Assembly: GCF_000716605.1 (NCBI RefSeq)
Contig: NZ_JNXE01000003.1
Coordinates: forward strand, 372,001-436,000
Source: Streptomyces sp. NRRL F-525
GTDB lineage: Bacteria; Actinomycetota; Actinomycetes; Streptomycetales; Streptomycetaceae
Length of the DNA stretch: 64,000 nucleotides
Direction: 5' to 3'
Of this stretch, positions 1-8,031 are shown in pieces. The notes under the pieces were generated by a model. It was given only the letters and a program-made list of their open reading frames with translations, searched no databases and had not been told where the DNA came from. The stretch's first letter is position 1. Every line of letters begins with the position of its first letter. A program made the position numbers and the translations under genes.

Positions 1-372
1 CTGAGCGCGGCGCGCCCGGCACCCGCCCCCGACCCGGCTGCCAGCCCGGCCTGGGAGCAGGTACGGGAGGCGCACGCGGCGCTGCGGGCACTGGCCCCGC
101 GCATCCCGGACCCGGCGCTGCGGGCCGAACTCCTGGACGCCTGCGGCCTGTTGACGGCCGAGGCCGCCGTCGGGGACGTAGAACTCGCGCCGAGGGAGCT
201 GGACGTCCTGGCCTGTGTGGCGGCCGGGGCGACGAACGCGGTGGCGGCTGAGCGGCTCGGGCTGCGGCCGGAGACGGTCAAGGGGTATCTGCGCTCGGCG
301 ATGCGGAGGCTCGGGGCGCACACCCGCGGGGAGGCCGTGGTGGCGGCGCGGCGGGCGGGGGTGCTGCCGTGA
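1..372 (+). CDS. LuxR-type regulator, C-terminal part (5' cut by window)
   Basis: The frame is open from base 1 to a TGA at 370-372, so this is the last 123 codons of a longer gene. The final ~60 residues form a GerE/LuxR helix-turn-helix: a 'LAPRELDVLACVAAGATN' recognition region, then 'ETVKGYLRSAMRRLG', the usual DNA-contacting and dimer helices. The preceding ~60 residues are Ala-rich and helical and do not identify the sensor. In actinobacteria such C-termini often follow GAF or similar input domains, but that part lies outside the window. The next gene encodes another LuxR-type regulator with its own promoter gap. Family assignment is firm; target genes are unknown. Confidence 0.85.
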   Translation: MSAARPAPAPDPAASPAWEQVREAHAALRALAPRIPDPALRAELLDACGLLTAEAAVGDVELAPRELDVLACVAAGATNAVAAERLGLRPETVKGYLRSAMRRLGAHTRGEAVVAARRAGVLP

Positions 373-561
373 GAGGGGCGGACGTAGCCCTGTCGGCGGC
401 CCCTGAGGCGGTTCCCGCGACGACCGGCTATTCATTCATCGGAGCTTTGAATTTCCTCATGCCGCACGGTTGTTATTTCCCTCACGACCCCATCCATCCG
501 AATTTCAAGGACTGATTGCCTAATATTGGCCCGGACACGACACACGAGGGGAGCGGTGACC

Positions 562-3372
562 GTGCGACGGGACTTCAAGGAGCCTGCCAGAACGCGCCCC
601 GACCTGGTCATCGGCCGGGAGGAGATGTTCTCCGCCGCCCGTGACCAGCTCGCCGAGGGTGGCAGTGTGCTGCTCCACGGCCCCGCCGGAATAGGAAAGT
701 CGACCCTCCTGCGGGCGTTGGCCGCGGAATACGGCGAGACGGCGCGGACCGTGTTGCGCTGCTCGGCCACGGAGTCCGAATCCCATCTCCCCTTCCTGGC
801 CCTCGCCGACCTCCTCGGTCTGGTCCTGGACGAGGTGTCCGAGCGACTGCCCGCCGCCCAGCGCACCGCCCTGGAATCCGCGCTCACCGGACGCGGCGAG
901 TCCTCGCTCCAGCGCGACGGACTCGCCCTGCGCCTGGCCGTCCTGTCCGCGCTGCGCGCGCTCGCGGCCGACGGTCCCGTGCTCGTCGTAGCGGACGATC
1001 TGCAGTGGCTGGACCCGGCCAGCGCCGAGTTGCTCGGGTTCGCCGCGCGGCGGCTCGGGGACACGCAGGTGCAGATGGTGTTCGCGGTGCGGACCGAGGG
1101 TCAGGAGTACGACCGGTATCTGAGCGCGTCGCCGCCGGACACCCTGGCGTTCCGGCTCAGTCCGCTGTCGCGGGCGCAGGTGTCGGCGCTGCTCGACCAT
1201 CGCGGGTACACCGGGCTGCCGCGTTCCACGGTGCGCGAGATCCACCGTACGAGTGGCGGAAACCCGTTGTTCGCGCTGGAGTTGGGGCGCGCGCTGGCCG
1301 AGAACCCGACCCCGCCGAGACCGGGCGAGCCGCTGCTCGTGCCGACGTCACTACGCGCGTTGGTGCTGAGCCGGCTCGACATGCTGCCCGCCGAGGCGCG
1401 CCGCACCCTGCTGGTCGCGAGCGCGGGCGCCCGGCCCACGGTGGCCCTGCTGCAGACCGCCGGCCGGGAGAACGCGGAGGCGGAGACCGCCCAGGCGGCC
1501 GAACTCGGCCTGCTGGCAACGGAACCCGAGGGTCCCGCCGTACGGTTCGCGCATCCGCTGATCTCCGCCGCGCTGTACGCGGAGGCCCCCGCGCAGGAGC
1601 GGCGGGCCGCGCACGCGGCGCTGTCGACCGCGGCCTCCGACCCCATCGAGCGCGCCCGGCACCTCGCCCTCGCAACCACCGGCACCGATCCGGAGGTCGC
1701 CGCCCGGCTCGCCGAGGCCGCGACCCTGGCCCGGGACCGCGGGGCGCCCTCGGTCGCCGCCTCGCTCGGGCTGCTCGCCGCCCGGCACACCCCGGGCGAC
1801 AGCGTGCCGGGCCCGGACGAGCGCCGGTTGCAGGCCTCCGAGGACGCGATCACCGCCGGCGAACTCGACCTCGCCCGGGACATCGCGCGCGAGGTGCTGA
1901 CCCGGACGTCGGTGCCCGCCGAGCGGGTACGGGCCTGGATCATCGTGATCGACACGGCCGGCCACTCCATGGCAGATGTCGACGCCGTCTTCCCACAGGC
2001 CCTCGCCGACGCGGGCGACGACCCCCGGCTGCTCGCCCTGGTCCGCTACCAACTGGCCTGGCGCGCCCTGCTGGTCGAGGGCGACTTCGCCGAGGCCCGC
2101 GCGGAGACCGCGCGTTCCGCCGAGCTGGCCGCGCGTGCCGGTGACCGGCGTACCGAACTCCTCGCGCTCTCCTTCCAGGCGCAGACCGAGACCCTGATGG
2201 GCCACCCTGACGCCCCGCTCACCATCAAGCGCGCGCTGAAGGAGCCCCAGGACCCGAGGGTGGCGTGCCATCACAACGGCGCCGGATCGGCCCGGTTCCG
2301 CTGGCTGGTGATGAGCGATCAGCTGCCCGAGGCCCGCGCGACCATCACCGCGCTGCTGCGCGAGGTGCGGCGGCGCGGGTCGGTGGAGAGCGAGGTGCAC
2401 TTCCTGCGCGGCTTCGCCGAGACCGAACTGCGCTCCGGGCACTGCGGCCGCGCCCTCGACCTGGCCCGGGAGGGCCTGCGGCTGGCCCGCGACTCCGGGA
2501 TCGGCCAGACGGCGTCCGCGATGCTCACCGCGCTCGCCGAGGCCTCCGGCGGCGACGTCGAGGAGGCGCTGGCGCTGGCCCGGGAGGCGGTCGAACACGC
2601 CGAGGAGGACGGCGACCAGATGTATCTGTCCCGTGCCCTCGGGGCCCTGGGATACGCCCAGTTGGTCGCCGGGGACGCCCACGGGACCGTCCGCTCGCTG
2701 CGCCGGGTCCGCGAACTGGAGCAGGCCCTCGGGGTGACCGACCCGGCCCGCGGCCGCTGGCACGGCGACCTCGCCGAGGCCCTCGTCCGCGTCGGCGAGA
2801 CCGCCGAGGCCCAGGACGTCATCGACGTGACCCGTGAGCGCGCCCTGCGCCTCGGCCGCGAGAGCGTCCTCGCCGTACTCGACCGCGCCGAGGCGCTCGT
2901 CCGCGCGGCCCGCGGCGAACACGACGAGGCCGTGGCGCAACTGACGTCCGTCCAGGACCGCCTCGCCAAACTCGGCTACGGCCTGGAGGAGGCCCGCGCC
3001 GCCTTCGCGCTGGCGTCGCTGCGCACCGGACAGCCCGGGCCGACGTCGTACGACGAGGCGACCCGGCTGTTCCGGCGCTGCCGGGCGCTGCCCTGGCTGC
3101 GCCAGGTGGACGAGGCGGCCGTCACCAGGGCGCCGGAGCCCGCGCCCGTGCCCACGCCCGCGCCGACCCTCGAAGGGCTCGACGGGCTGGCCTCGATGGA
3201 GCGTCAGGTCGCCGCGCTCGTCATGGAGGGCGCCACCAACCGGGAGATCGCCGCCCGCCTGTTCATCAGCGTCAAGACGGTCGAGGCGACCCTGACCCGG
3301 GTCTACCGCAAGCTGGGGATCCGCTCCCGGGTGGATATCGTCCGACTGGCGGCGGGGCGCCGTCCGAACTGA
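562..3372 (+). CDS. LAL-type (large ATP-binding) LuxR family transcriptional regulator
   Basis: This is a large regulator of about 936 residues. A Walker A motif (GPAGIGKST, residues ~40-48) and a Walker B segment (VLVVADDLQWLD, ~136-147) form an N-terminal AAA/STAND ATPase. A long Ala/Leu/Arg-rich helical middle resembles TPR repeats, and the last ~60 residues are a LuxR helix-turn-helix (MERQVAALVMEGATNREIAARL...SVKTVEATL). I chose the GTG at 562 because GGGGAG lies 8 nt upstream; an in-frame GTG at 556 and a TTG at 526 are possible but less well placed. LAL proteins usually activate a nearby operon in response to a ligand. The secreted trypsin downstream is a candidate target, by position only. 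Confidence 0.9.
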   Translation: MRRDFKEPARTRPDLVIGREEMFSAARDQLAEGGSVLLHGPAGIGKSTLLRALAAEYGETARTVLRCSATESESHLPFLALADLLGLVLDEVSERLPAAQRTALESALTGRGESSLQRDGLALRLAVLSALRALAADGPVLVVADDLQWLDPASAELLGFAARRLGDTQVQMVFAVRTEGQEYDRYLSASPPDTLAFRLSPLSRAQVSALLDHRGYTGLPRSTVREIHRTSGGNPLFALELGRALAENPTPPRPGEPLLVPTSLRALVLSRLDMLPAEARRTLLVASAGARPTVALLQTAGRENAEAETAQAAELGLLATEPEGPAVRFAHPLISAALYAEAPAQERRAAHAALSTAASDPIERARHLALATTGTDPEVAARLAEAATLARDRGAPSVAASLGLLAARHTPGDSVPGPDERRLQASEDAITAGELDLARDIAREVLTRTSVPAERVRAWIIVIDTAGHSMADVDAVFPQALADAGDDPRLLALVRYQLAWRALLVEGDFAEARAETARSAELAARAGDRRTELLALSFQAQTETLMGHPDAPLTIKRALKEPQDPRVACHHNGAGSARFRWLVMSDQLPEARATITALLREVRRRGSVESEVHFLRGFAETELRSGHCGRALDLAREGLRLARDSGIGQTASAMLTALAEASGGDVEEALALAREAVEHAEEDGDQMYLSRALGALGYAQLVAGDAHGTVRSLRRVRELEQALGVTDPARGRWHGDLAEALVRVGETAEAQDVIDVTRERALRLGRESVLAVLDRAEALVRAARGEHDEAVAQLTSVQDRLAKLGYGLEEARAAFALASLRTGQPGPTSYDEATRLFRRCRALPWLRQVDEAAVTRAPEPAPVPTPAPTLEGLDGLASMERQVAALVMEGATNREIAARLFISVKTVEATLTRVYRKLGIRSRVDIVRLAAGRRPN

Positions 3373-3573
3373 GGACCCTACGGGTTTACTGTGCGGCGAC
3401 CGAGGGTTTTCCCTGCCCAACTCCCCTAGGGGGTTCCCTCATTGGGAGCAGGGTGTTCCGGGTTCTAGCTTATGGGTGTGCCGCTCGCCCGGGCATACGG
3501 GGGTCGGTCCCGCGACCCCCGTTGCACCCCCCACACCCGCGCGACCCCCACCGGCAACCCAATGAGGAGACTC

Positions 3574-4365
3574 ATGTTCGGGCTCAACCGCGCCAAGAGA
3601 TCCACCGCAGTCGTCGCAGCAGCCGCCGCTGCCGCAGCGACCGCACTGCTCAGCGCCCCCACCGCTGTGGCAGCCCCCCAGCCCATCGTCGGCGGTTCCA
3701 CGACCACGACGACGACGTACCCGTTCGTCATGCAGATCACGGACGCCTCGCAGAACCAGTTCTGCGGCGGCACGCTCGTCTCCGCGACCAAGGTGGTCAC
3801 CGCCGCCCACTGTATGGTCGGCGAGACCACCAGCAGCGTCCGCGTGGTCGGCGGCCGCACGTACCTCAACGGTACGAACGGCACCGTCAGCAAGGTCAGC
3901 AAGATCTGGATCAACCCCAGCTACACGGACGCCACCAACGGCAACGACGTGGCCGTGCTGACCCTGTCGACGTCGATGCCGTACACCACGGCGAAGTACG
4001 TCGCCTCCACGGACACCTCCGTGTACGCGGCCGGCACCACCGCCCGCATCCTCGGCTGGGGCACCACCTCGGAGAACGGCAGCTCCTCCAACCAGCTGCG
4101 GACCGCGACCGTCCCGATCGTGTCCGACTCCAGCTGCAAGAGCTCCTACGGTTCGGACTTCATCGCGACCGACATGGTTTGCGCCGGATACACATCCGGC
4201 GGCGTAGACACCTGCCAGGGCGACAGCGGCGGTCCCCTGCTCATCGGGGGCGTCCTGGCAGGGATCACTTCTTGGGGCGAGGGCTGTGCCGAGGCCGGTT
4301 ACCCGGGGGTCTACTCCCGGCTGACCAAGTTCTCCAGCCTGGTGACCACACAGGTCAACTCGTAA
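3574..4365 (+). CDS. secreted trypsin-like serine protease (S1 family)
   Basis: The product is 263 residues: a signal peptide (Arg/Lys n-region, long Ala core, AVAA cleavage near residue 34), a very short propeptide (PQP) and a mature enzyme starting IVGG. The catalytic triad is visible: His79 in TAAHC, Asp125 in NDVAVL, Ser218 in GDSGGP. Asp212, six residues before the serine, marks trypsin-type cleavage after Lys/Arg. Six cysteines suit three disulfides. The layout matches Streptomyces griseus trypsin. ATG 3574 follows GAGGAG by 4 nt; an in-frame ATG at 3562 lies before that site. A strong terminator follows. It probably acts in extracellular protein degradation; regulation by the LAL protein upstream is inference. 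Confidence 0.93.
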   Translation: MFGLNRAKRSTAVVAAAAAAAATALLSAPTAVAAPQPIVGGSTTTTTTYPFVMQITDASQNQFCGGTLVSATKVVTAAHCMVGETTSSVRVVGGRTYLNGTNGTVSKVSKIWINPSYTDATNGNDVAVLTLSTSMPYTTAKYVASTDTSVYAAGTTARILGWGTTSENGSSSNQLRTATVPIVSDSSCKSSYGSDFIATDMVCAGYTSGGVDTCQGDSGGPLLIGGVLAGITSWGEGCAEAGYPGVYSRLTKFSSLVTTQVNS

Positions 4366-4403
4366 CCCGGAAGGACTCCTGAGCACTCCTCAGGGAAAAA
4401 CCA

Positions 4404-4444
4404 GGGTGCGTTGCGGGCTTCCACGAGCAGCCCGCAACGCACCC
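4404..4444 (+). terminator. rho-independent-type terminator of the trypsin gene
   Basis: A perfect 16-bp inverted repeat (left arm 4404-4419 starting GGGTGCG, right arm 4429-4444 ending CGCACCC) with a 9-nt loop, 38 nt after the stop codon. It lacks a long U-tract, as is common in Streptomyces. Confidence 0.85.
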
Positions 4445-4446
4445 TA

Positions 4447-4473
4447 TCCATGTGCTCCATGTGCTCCATGTGT
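4447..4473. repeat. three tandem 9-bp copies of TCCATGTGC
   Basis: Copies at 4447-4455, 4456-4464 and 4465-4473 (the last ends in T). They lie between the trypsin terminator and the LysE gene. No function is evident; polymerase slippage would explain it. Confidence 0.7.
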
Positions 4474-4545
4474 AATGGGCAGCCCTCGGCCCTGGAGCGA
4501 ACTCCCCGCCTCCTGTTTCAATGAGCGCCGGATGGGAGTGATCGC

Positions 4546-5193
4546 ATGGTGTCCACGGACCGTTTCCTCGCCTTCGCCGCGATGTCGTTGCTGGTGATCG
4601 TGATCCCGGGCCCGAGCGTCCTGTTCGTCATCGGCCGCGCCCTCGCCCACGGCCGCCGCACGGCGGTGGCGACGGCGATCGGCAACGTCTTCGGCTCGTA
4701 CCTGCTGGTGACGGCGGTGGCGTTCGGCATCGGCGCACTGGTGGAGCGGTCGGTCACGATCTACCTGACGGTGAAGCTGGCGGGCGCGGCGTACCTCGTC
4801 TACCTGGGCGTGCAGGCGTTCCGCCACCGCAAGGACCTGAAGGCGTCCGCGATGCGGACGAGCCCCACGGCGGAACCCCGGGGCGACCTCCGCACGGTCC
4901 TCGACGGAGCCCTGGTCGGCGTCACCAACCCCAAGGGCGTGGTGTTCTTCGCCGCCGTACTCCCCCAGTTCGTCAACCACTCCGCGGGCCGCGTCCCGCT
5001 CCAGATGCTCCTCCTCGGCCTGATCCCCATCTCCATCGGCCTGGTCACGGACACCCTCTGGGGCCTGACCGCGTCGGCGGCCCGCACGTGGTTCGCGGGC
5101 TCCGACCGCCGCCTGTCCCTGATCGGCGGCGCGGGCGGCTTCACGATGATCGGCCTGGGCGTGACGGTCGCGGTGACGGGCAGAGCGGACTGA
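4546..5193 (+). CDS. LysE/RhtB family amino acid exporter
   Basis: A 215-residue integral membrane protein with about six hydrophobic segments and the family's N-terminal signature PGPSVLFVIGRAL, followed by conserved NPKGVVFFAAVLPQF near the middle. LysE/RhtB proteins export amino acids or homoserine-like compounds across the cytoplasmic membrane. ATG 4546 is preceded by GGGAG 7 nt upstream. The gene is monocistronic and converges with the next gene. A close paralog lies at 48560-49201 in this window, with the same first six residues (MVSTDR) and the same ending (GLGVTVAVTG). Substrate cannot be told from sequence. Confidence 0.9.
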   Translation: MVSTDRFLAFAAMSLLVIVIPGPSVLFVIGRALAHGRRTAVATAIGNVFGSYLLVTAVAFGIGALVERSVTIYLTVKLAGAAYLVYLGVQAFRHRKDLKASAMRTSPTAEPRGDLRTVLDGALVGVTNPKGVVFFAAVLPQFVNHSAGRVPLQMLLLGLIPISIGLVTDTLWGLTASAARTWFAGSDRRLSLIGGAGGFTMIGLGVTVAVTGRAD

Positions 5194-5207
5194 ACCCTTC
5201 CAGGGTT
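5193..5207. terminator. possible short bidirectional terminator
   Basis: AACCCT/AGGGTT hairpin with a 3-nt loop in the 30-bp gap between the converging LysE and AlkZ-like genes. The stem is only 6 bp and starts inside the stop codon, so support is weak. Confidence 0.3.
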
Positions 5208-5223
5208 TGTCAGTTATTGGGTT

Positions 5224-6318
5224 CTACGGCTGTACGACCGTCCCGAACCGGATGTCGTACGAGGTCCCCTTGTGCAGCGTGTCGAGCATCCGCGCCCCCT
5301 CGGCGACCACCTCACCCCGCTGAGCCTTGGTCAGCTTGCCGAAGGGTTCGACGACGAGGTCCGTACCGTCGAGCTTCCACACCCCGGCGAGGAACCCGTC
5401 GACGAGGAACGTGCGATGGGCGACGTTGCCCCACCAGGCACGGCCCCAGTACTCGGGCGGTACGACGCGTGTGCGGTCGGCGTGGGAGAGGAGCAGGTTG
5501 TCGAACTCCGGCAGGAAACGCGGCGGGGCCGGGGTGTCCGCGTCGGGCCGGGGCGCGTCCGGGAGGTCGAAGAGTTCGACGCCGTTCTGGTCGTGGAAGA
5601 CGACGAGCCGCGGCCGGAGCCGTTCGAAGGCCTCGCGGAGCCGGGTCAGCCCGGCCCAGGTCTGCATGTCCTTGACGGAGGCGGGCCCGAAGGCGGCGAG
5701 GTAGCGGAGGACGGTCGCGTCGGGGGTGGGCGCGGGTTCGGCGGCCCGTCCCAGCCAGTGCTCGGCGGTGGTCAGCGCCACCTGTCCGCTACGGCCCCAC
5801 AGCCCGCGCGGGGTGACCTGGACGAGCGGCAGCTTGCAGCGGGCGGCGATCCCGAGGGCCTGCGGATCGGCGTCGGGCCACTCGACGAGGAGTGCCTCGC
5901 GCAACTCCTTCATGGTGCGCGGCTCAGCTTCGACAAGCTCGCGGGCGCGCACGGCGAGCCGGTCCAGGTCGACGCCGACGAGTCCCTTGCGGAAATTACC
6001 GAGTTCGCGGTCGCGGGCGGCCTGTACGAGCGGGCGGAGGGTGAGGCAGTCGGCGGCGGTGTGGGTGTGGATGGTGGAACGCATGGTGACGATCCGGACG
6101 ACCTCGCGCTCGGCCATCAGCCCGGACAGGTCCTCGGGCACGAATCCGTCGAGGCGGGCGGCGAGGGCGTAGTACGGCGGTTTGACGTTCTGGGCCTGGA
6201 GGCCGAGGAGATGTTCGACGGCGGCGTGGGCGGAGAGGGAGGAACGGTGGAGGAGGAGTTGGCGGTGGAGGGTGGCGCGGTTGAGGGAGCGGGGGTCGAG
6301 TACGGGGTGCTTCGTCAT
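5224..6318 (-). CDS. winged-helix DNA-binding protein, AlkZ/YcaQ-like (HTH_42)
   Basis: The product is 364 residues starting MTKHPVLD. It belongs to the winged-helix family that includes the DNA glycosylase AlkZ, which removes bulky alkylated bases and unhooks interstrand crosslinks. The region HLLGLQAQNVKPPYYAL carries the QxQ-type motif (QAQ) used as catalytic centre in AlkZ-like enzymes. ATG 6318 has GAAGG 8 nt upstream; the frame continues open another 179 codons upstream, but that part is Thr/Arg-rich and overlaps the divergent CorA gene, so it is excluded. Many actinobacterial members of unknown substrate are simply called winged-helix proteins; the family is firm, the activity inferred. 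Confidence 0.85.
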   Translation of the reverse strand: MTKHPVLDPRSLNRATLHRQLLLHRSSLSAHAAVEHLLGLQAQNVKPPYYALAARLDGFVPEDLSGLMAEREVVRIVTMRSTIHTHTAADCLTLRPLVQAARDRELGNFRKGLVGVDLDRLAVRARELVEAEPRTMKELREALLVEWPDADPQALGIAARCKLPLVQVTPRGLWGRSGQVALTTAEHWLGRAAEPAPTPDATVLRYLAAFGPASVKDMQTWAGLTRLREAFERLRPRLVVFHDQNGVELFDLPDAPRPDADTPAPPRFLPEFDNLLLSHADRTRVVPPEYWGRAWWGNVAHRTFLVDGFLAGVWKLDGTDLVVEPFGKLTKAQRGEVVAEGARMLDTLHKGTSYDIRFGTVVQP

Positions 6319-6565
6319 GGTCGCCGCCTTCGTCGCTCTGGTCGGCCTGGTTGACCCGGTTGACCTGGTCGGCCTGCTCGCCCTGGTGTCCTTCATCGCC
6401 TTGGTCGTCGTCACACTCCGCACGCTAACGATGATTGCGGACACCTTCTGTCCGCAACTCTCACCGAATCCCGGACCCCGATCACATGCCCAGGCCGTTT
6501 GGCCCCGTATATCCTGCTCGTGCTCCGTGATCACGCAGACGTAGGCCCGATCGAGAGGCACCGCG

Positions 6566-7744
6566 ATGCCCCAGCGACGCGCCCGCCCCACCTCGAGGAA
6601 CGGCGGAAACGGCCGGAGCGCCAGGATGCCCGGCTGGCGCCGCACGCCGGCCCCGCCCCCGGAGCCGGTACCCGAGACCCCGGCGTCCACCACCGACGCG
6701 CCGCCCCCGGAACCGTCCGACGCGGGCAGCGTCGTCCAGGCTGCCCTGTACCGGGACGGCGTGCGCGTCTCGGCGCCGGACACCCTCGCCGACACCTTCC
6801 GCGAACTGCGCGAACAGCCGTCCGGCATGGCGTGGATCGGCCTCGCCCGTCCCACCGAGCGTGAACTCCTTTCCCTGGCCGCGGAGTTCGACCTCCACCC
6901 GCTGGCGGTCGAGGACGCGATGGAGGCACACCAGCGCCCGAAACTGGAGCGCTACGGCGAGACGCTGTTCGTGGTCCTGAGCGCGGCCCGCTACCTGGAC
7001 ACCACGGAGGAGGTCGACTTCGGCGAGCTGCACGTGTTCGTCGGCCCGGACTTCGTGATCACGGTCCGGCACGGCGCGGCCCCCGACCTCTCCGCGGTCC
7101 GCCAACGCATGGAGGAATCCCCGGAGTTGCTGAAACTCGGCCCCGAGGCGGTGCTGTACGCCATCCTCGACGCGGTCGTCGACGGCTACGCGCCGGTGGT
7201 CGCCGGCGTCCAGACCGACATCGACGAGATCGAGACGGAGGTCTTCCGCAGCGAGCCTCAGGTCTCCCGCCGTATCTACGAACTCTCCCGCGAAATGGTC
7301 GAGTTCCAGCGCGCCACCCGCCCCCTGGTCGGCATGCTGCACAGCCTGATGGCCGGCTTCGCGAAGTACGGCACGGACGAGGAACTCCAGCGCTACCTCC
7401 GCGACGTGGCCGACCATGTCACCCACACCAGCGAACGCGTCGACGGCTTCCGCCAGGCCCTCACCGACATCCTCACGGTGAACGCGACCCTGGTCACCCA
7501 GCAACAGAACGCGGAGATGCGGGCGTTGGCGGAGGCGGGGTTCGAGCAGAACGAGGAGATCAAGAAGATCTCTTCTTGGGCGGCGATTCTGTTCGCGCCG
7601 ACGCTGGTCGGGACGATCTACGGGATGAACTTCGATCGGATGCCGGAGTTGCACTGGGTGCTCGGGTATCCCTTCGCCATCGTCTTGATGGCGGTTGTTT
7701 GCACCAGTTTGTACGTCATCTTCAAGCGGAAAGACTGGCTCTGA
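6566..7744 (+). CDS. corA: CorA family magnesium/cobalt transporter
   Basis: A 392-residue protein with a long N-terminal cytoplasmic domain and two C-terminal membrane helices. The signature YGMNF closes the first helix (…APTLVGTIYGMNF) and the second ends with the positively charged tail FKRKDWL, as in CorA channels that import Mg2+ (or Co2+/Ni2+). The first ~55 residues are Pro/Ala/Arg-rich and probably disordered. ATG 6566 follows GAGGCA. It is divergent from the AlkZ-like gene with a ~250-bp gap. Confidence 0.92.
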   Translation: MPQRRARPTSRNGGNGRSARMPGWRRTPAPPPEPVPETPASTTDAPPPEPSDAGSVVQAALYRDGVRVSAPDTLADTFRELREQPSGMAWIGLARPTERELLSLAAEFDLHPLAVEDAMEAHQRPKLERYGETLFVVLSAARYLDTTEEVDFGELHVFVGPDFVITVRHGAAPDLSAVRQRMEESPELLKLGPEAVLYAILDAVVDGYAPVVAGVQTDIDEIETEVFRSEPQVSRRIYELSREMVEFQRATRPLVGMLHSLMAGFAKYGTDEELQRYLRDVADHVTHTSERVDGFRQALTDILTVNATLVTQQQNAEMRALAEAGFEQNEEIKKISSWAAILFAPTLVGTIYGMNFDRMPELHWVLGYPFAIVLMAVVCTSLYVIFKRKDWL

Positions 7745-7818
7745 GTAATCGCCTCGGGAGGCGCTCCTGGGAGTGGCTGCTGCCCGGATCGCGGGCTCCG
7801 ACGGCGCTTCAGAAGCTC

Positions 7819-7840
7819 CTGGGGAGAATCTGGGGAGAAT
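7819..7840. repeat. two tandem 11-bp repeats (CTGGGGAGAAT), possible integrase arm sites
   Basis: Exact copies at 7819-7829 and 7830-7840, in the gene-free stretch between CorA and the integrase terminator. Tandem short repeats beside an integrase gene are typical arm-type binding sites, but these lie outside the 15-bp repeat proposed as left attachment site, so the assignment is uncertain. The rest of 7745-7942 holds no recognisable gene or tRNA. Confidence 0.45.
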
Positions 7841-7942
7841 GAGCCGCGCTCCGGTCTGGGCGGTCTTCCGCCATCGAGCGCGTTGACTTGCCGGAACCTC
7901 GCTCTTCAGGCACCTCCCGAGAGCACTGATCGGGCACGGAGA

Positions 7943-7957
7943 GTAGCCAACTTCCCT
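7943..7957. repeat. candidate attL core (15-bp direct repeat, left copy)
   Basis: GTAGCCAACTTCCCT, identical to 10829-10843. It sits on the left side of the integrase gene, outside its terminator. The match stops exactly at both ends (preceding base A versus G, following base T versus C). It does not overlap a tRNA gene. Confidence 0.5.
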
Positions 7958-7967
7958 TGTGGAACGT

Positions 7968-8010
7968 CGAAACGGGTGGGCACAGCAGATCGCTGTGCCC
8001 ACCCGTTTCG
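7968..8010 (-). terminator. terminator of the integrase gene
   Basis: Perfect 19-bp inverted repeat, arms 7968-7986 and 7992-8010, with a 5-nt loop, 22 bp downstream of the integrase stop codon. The stem is followed on the minus-strand side by a short mixed tract without a clear U-run. Confidence 0.85.
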
Positions 8011-8031
8011 TGGGTTGTGCGGAGAGGATGT

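Noticed and set aside
526..561. Longer N-terminus of the LAL regulator from a TTG at 526
   Set aside because: No RBS there; GGGGAG fits GTG 562 much better.
1351..3420. Long antisense open frame over the LAL regulator
   Set aside because: Composition is that of a frame shadow; no RBS or domain.
6319..6855. N-terminal extension of the AlkZ-like protein
   Set aside because: Thr/Arg/Pro-rich, overlaps the CorA gene; ATG 6318 has a good RBS and family-like start.
7745..7942. Expected tRNA at the integrase attachment site
   Set aside because: No cloverleaf or GTTCGA-type T-loop is visible; the proposed att core is not tRNA-like.
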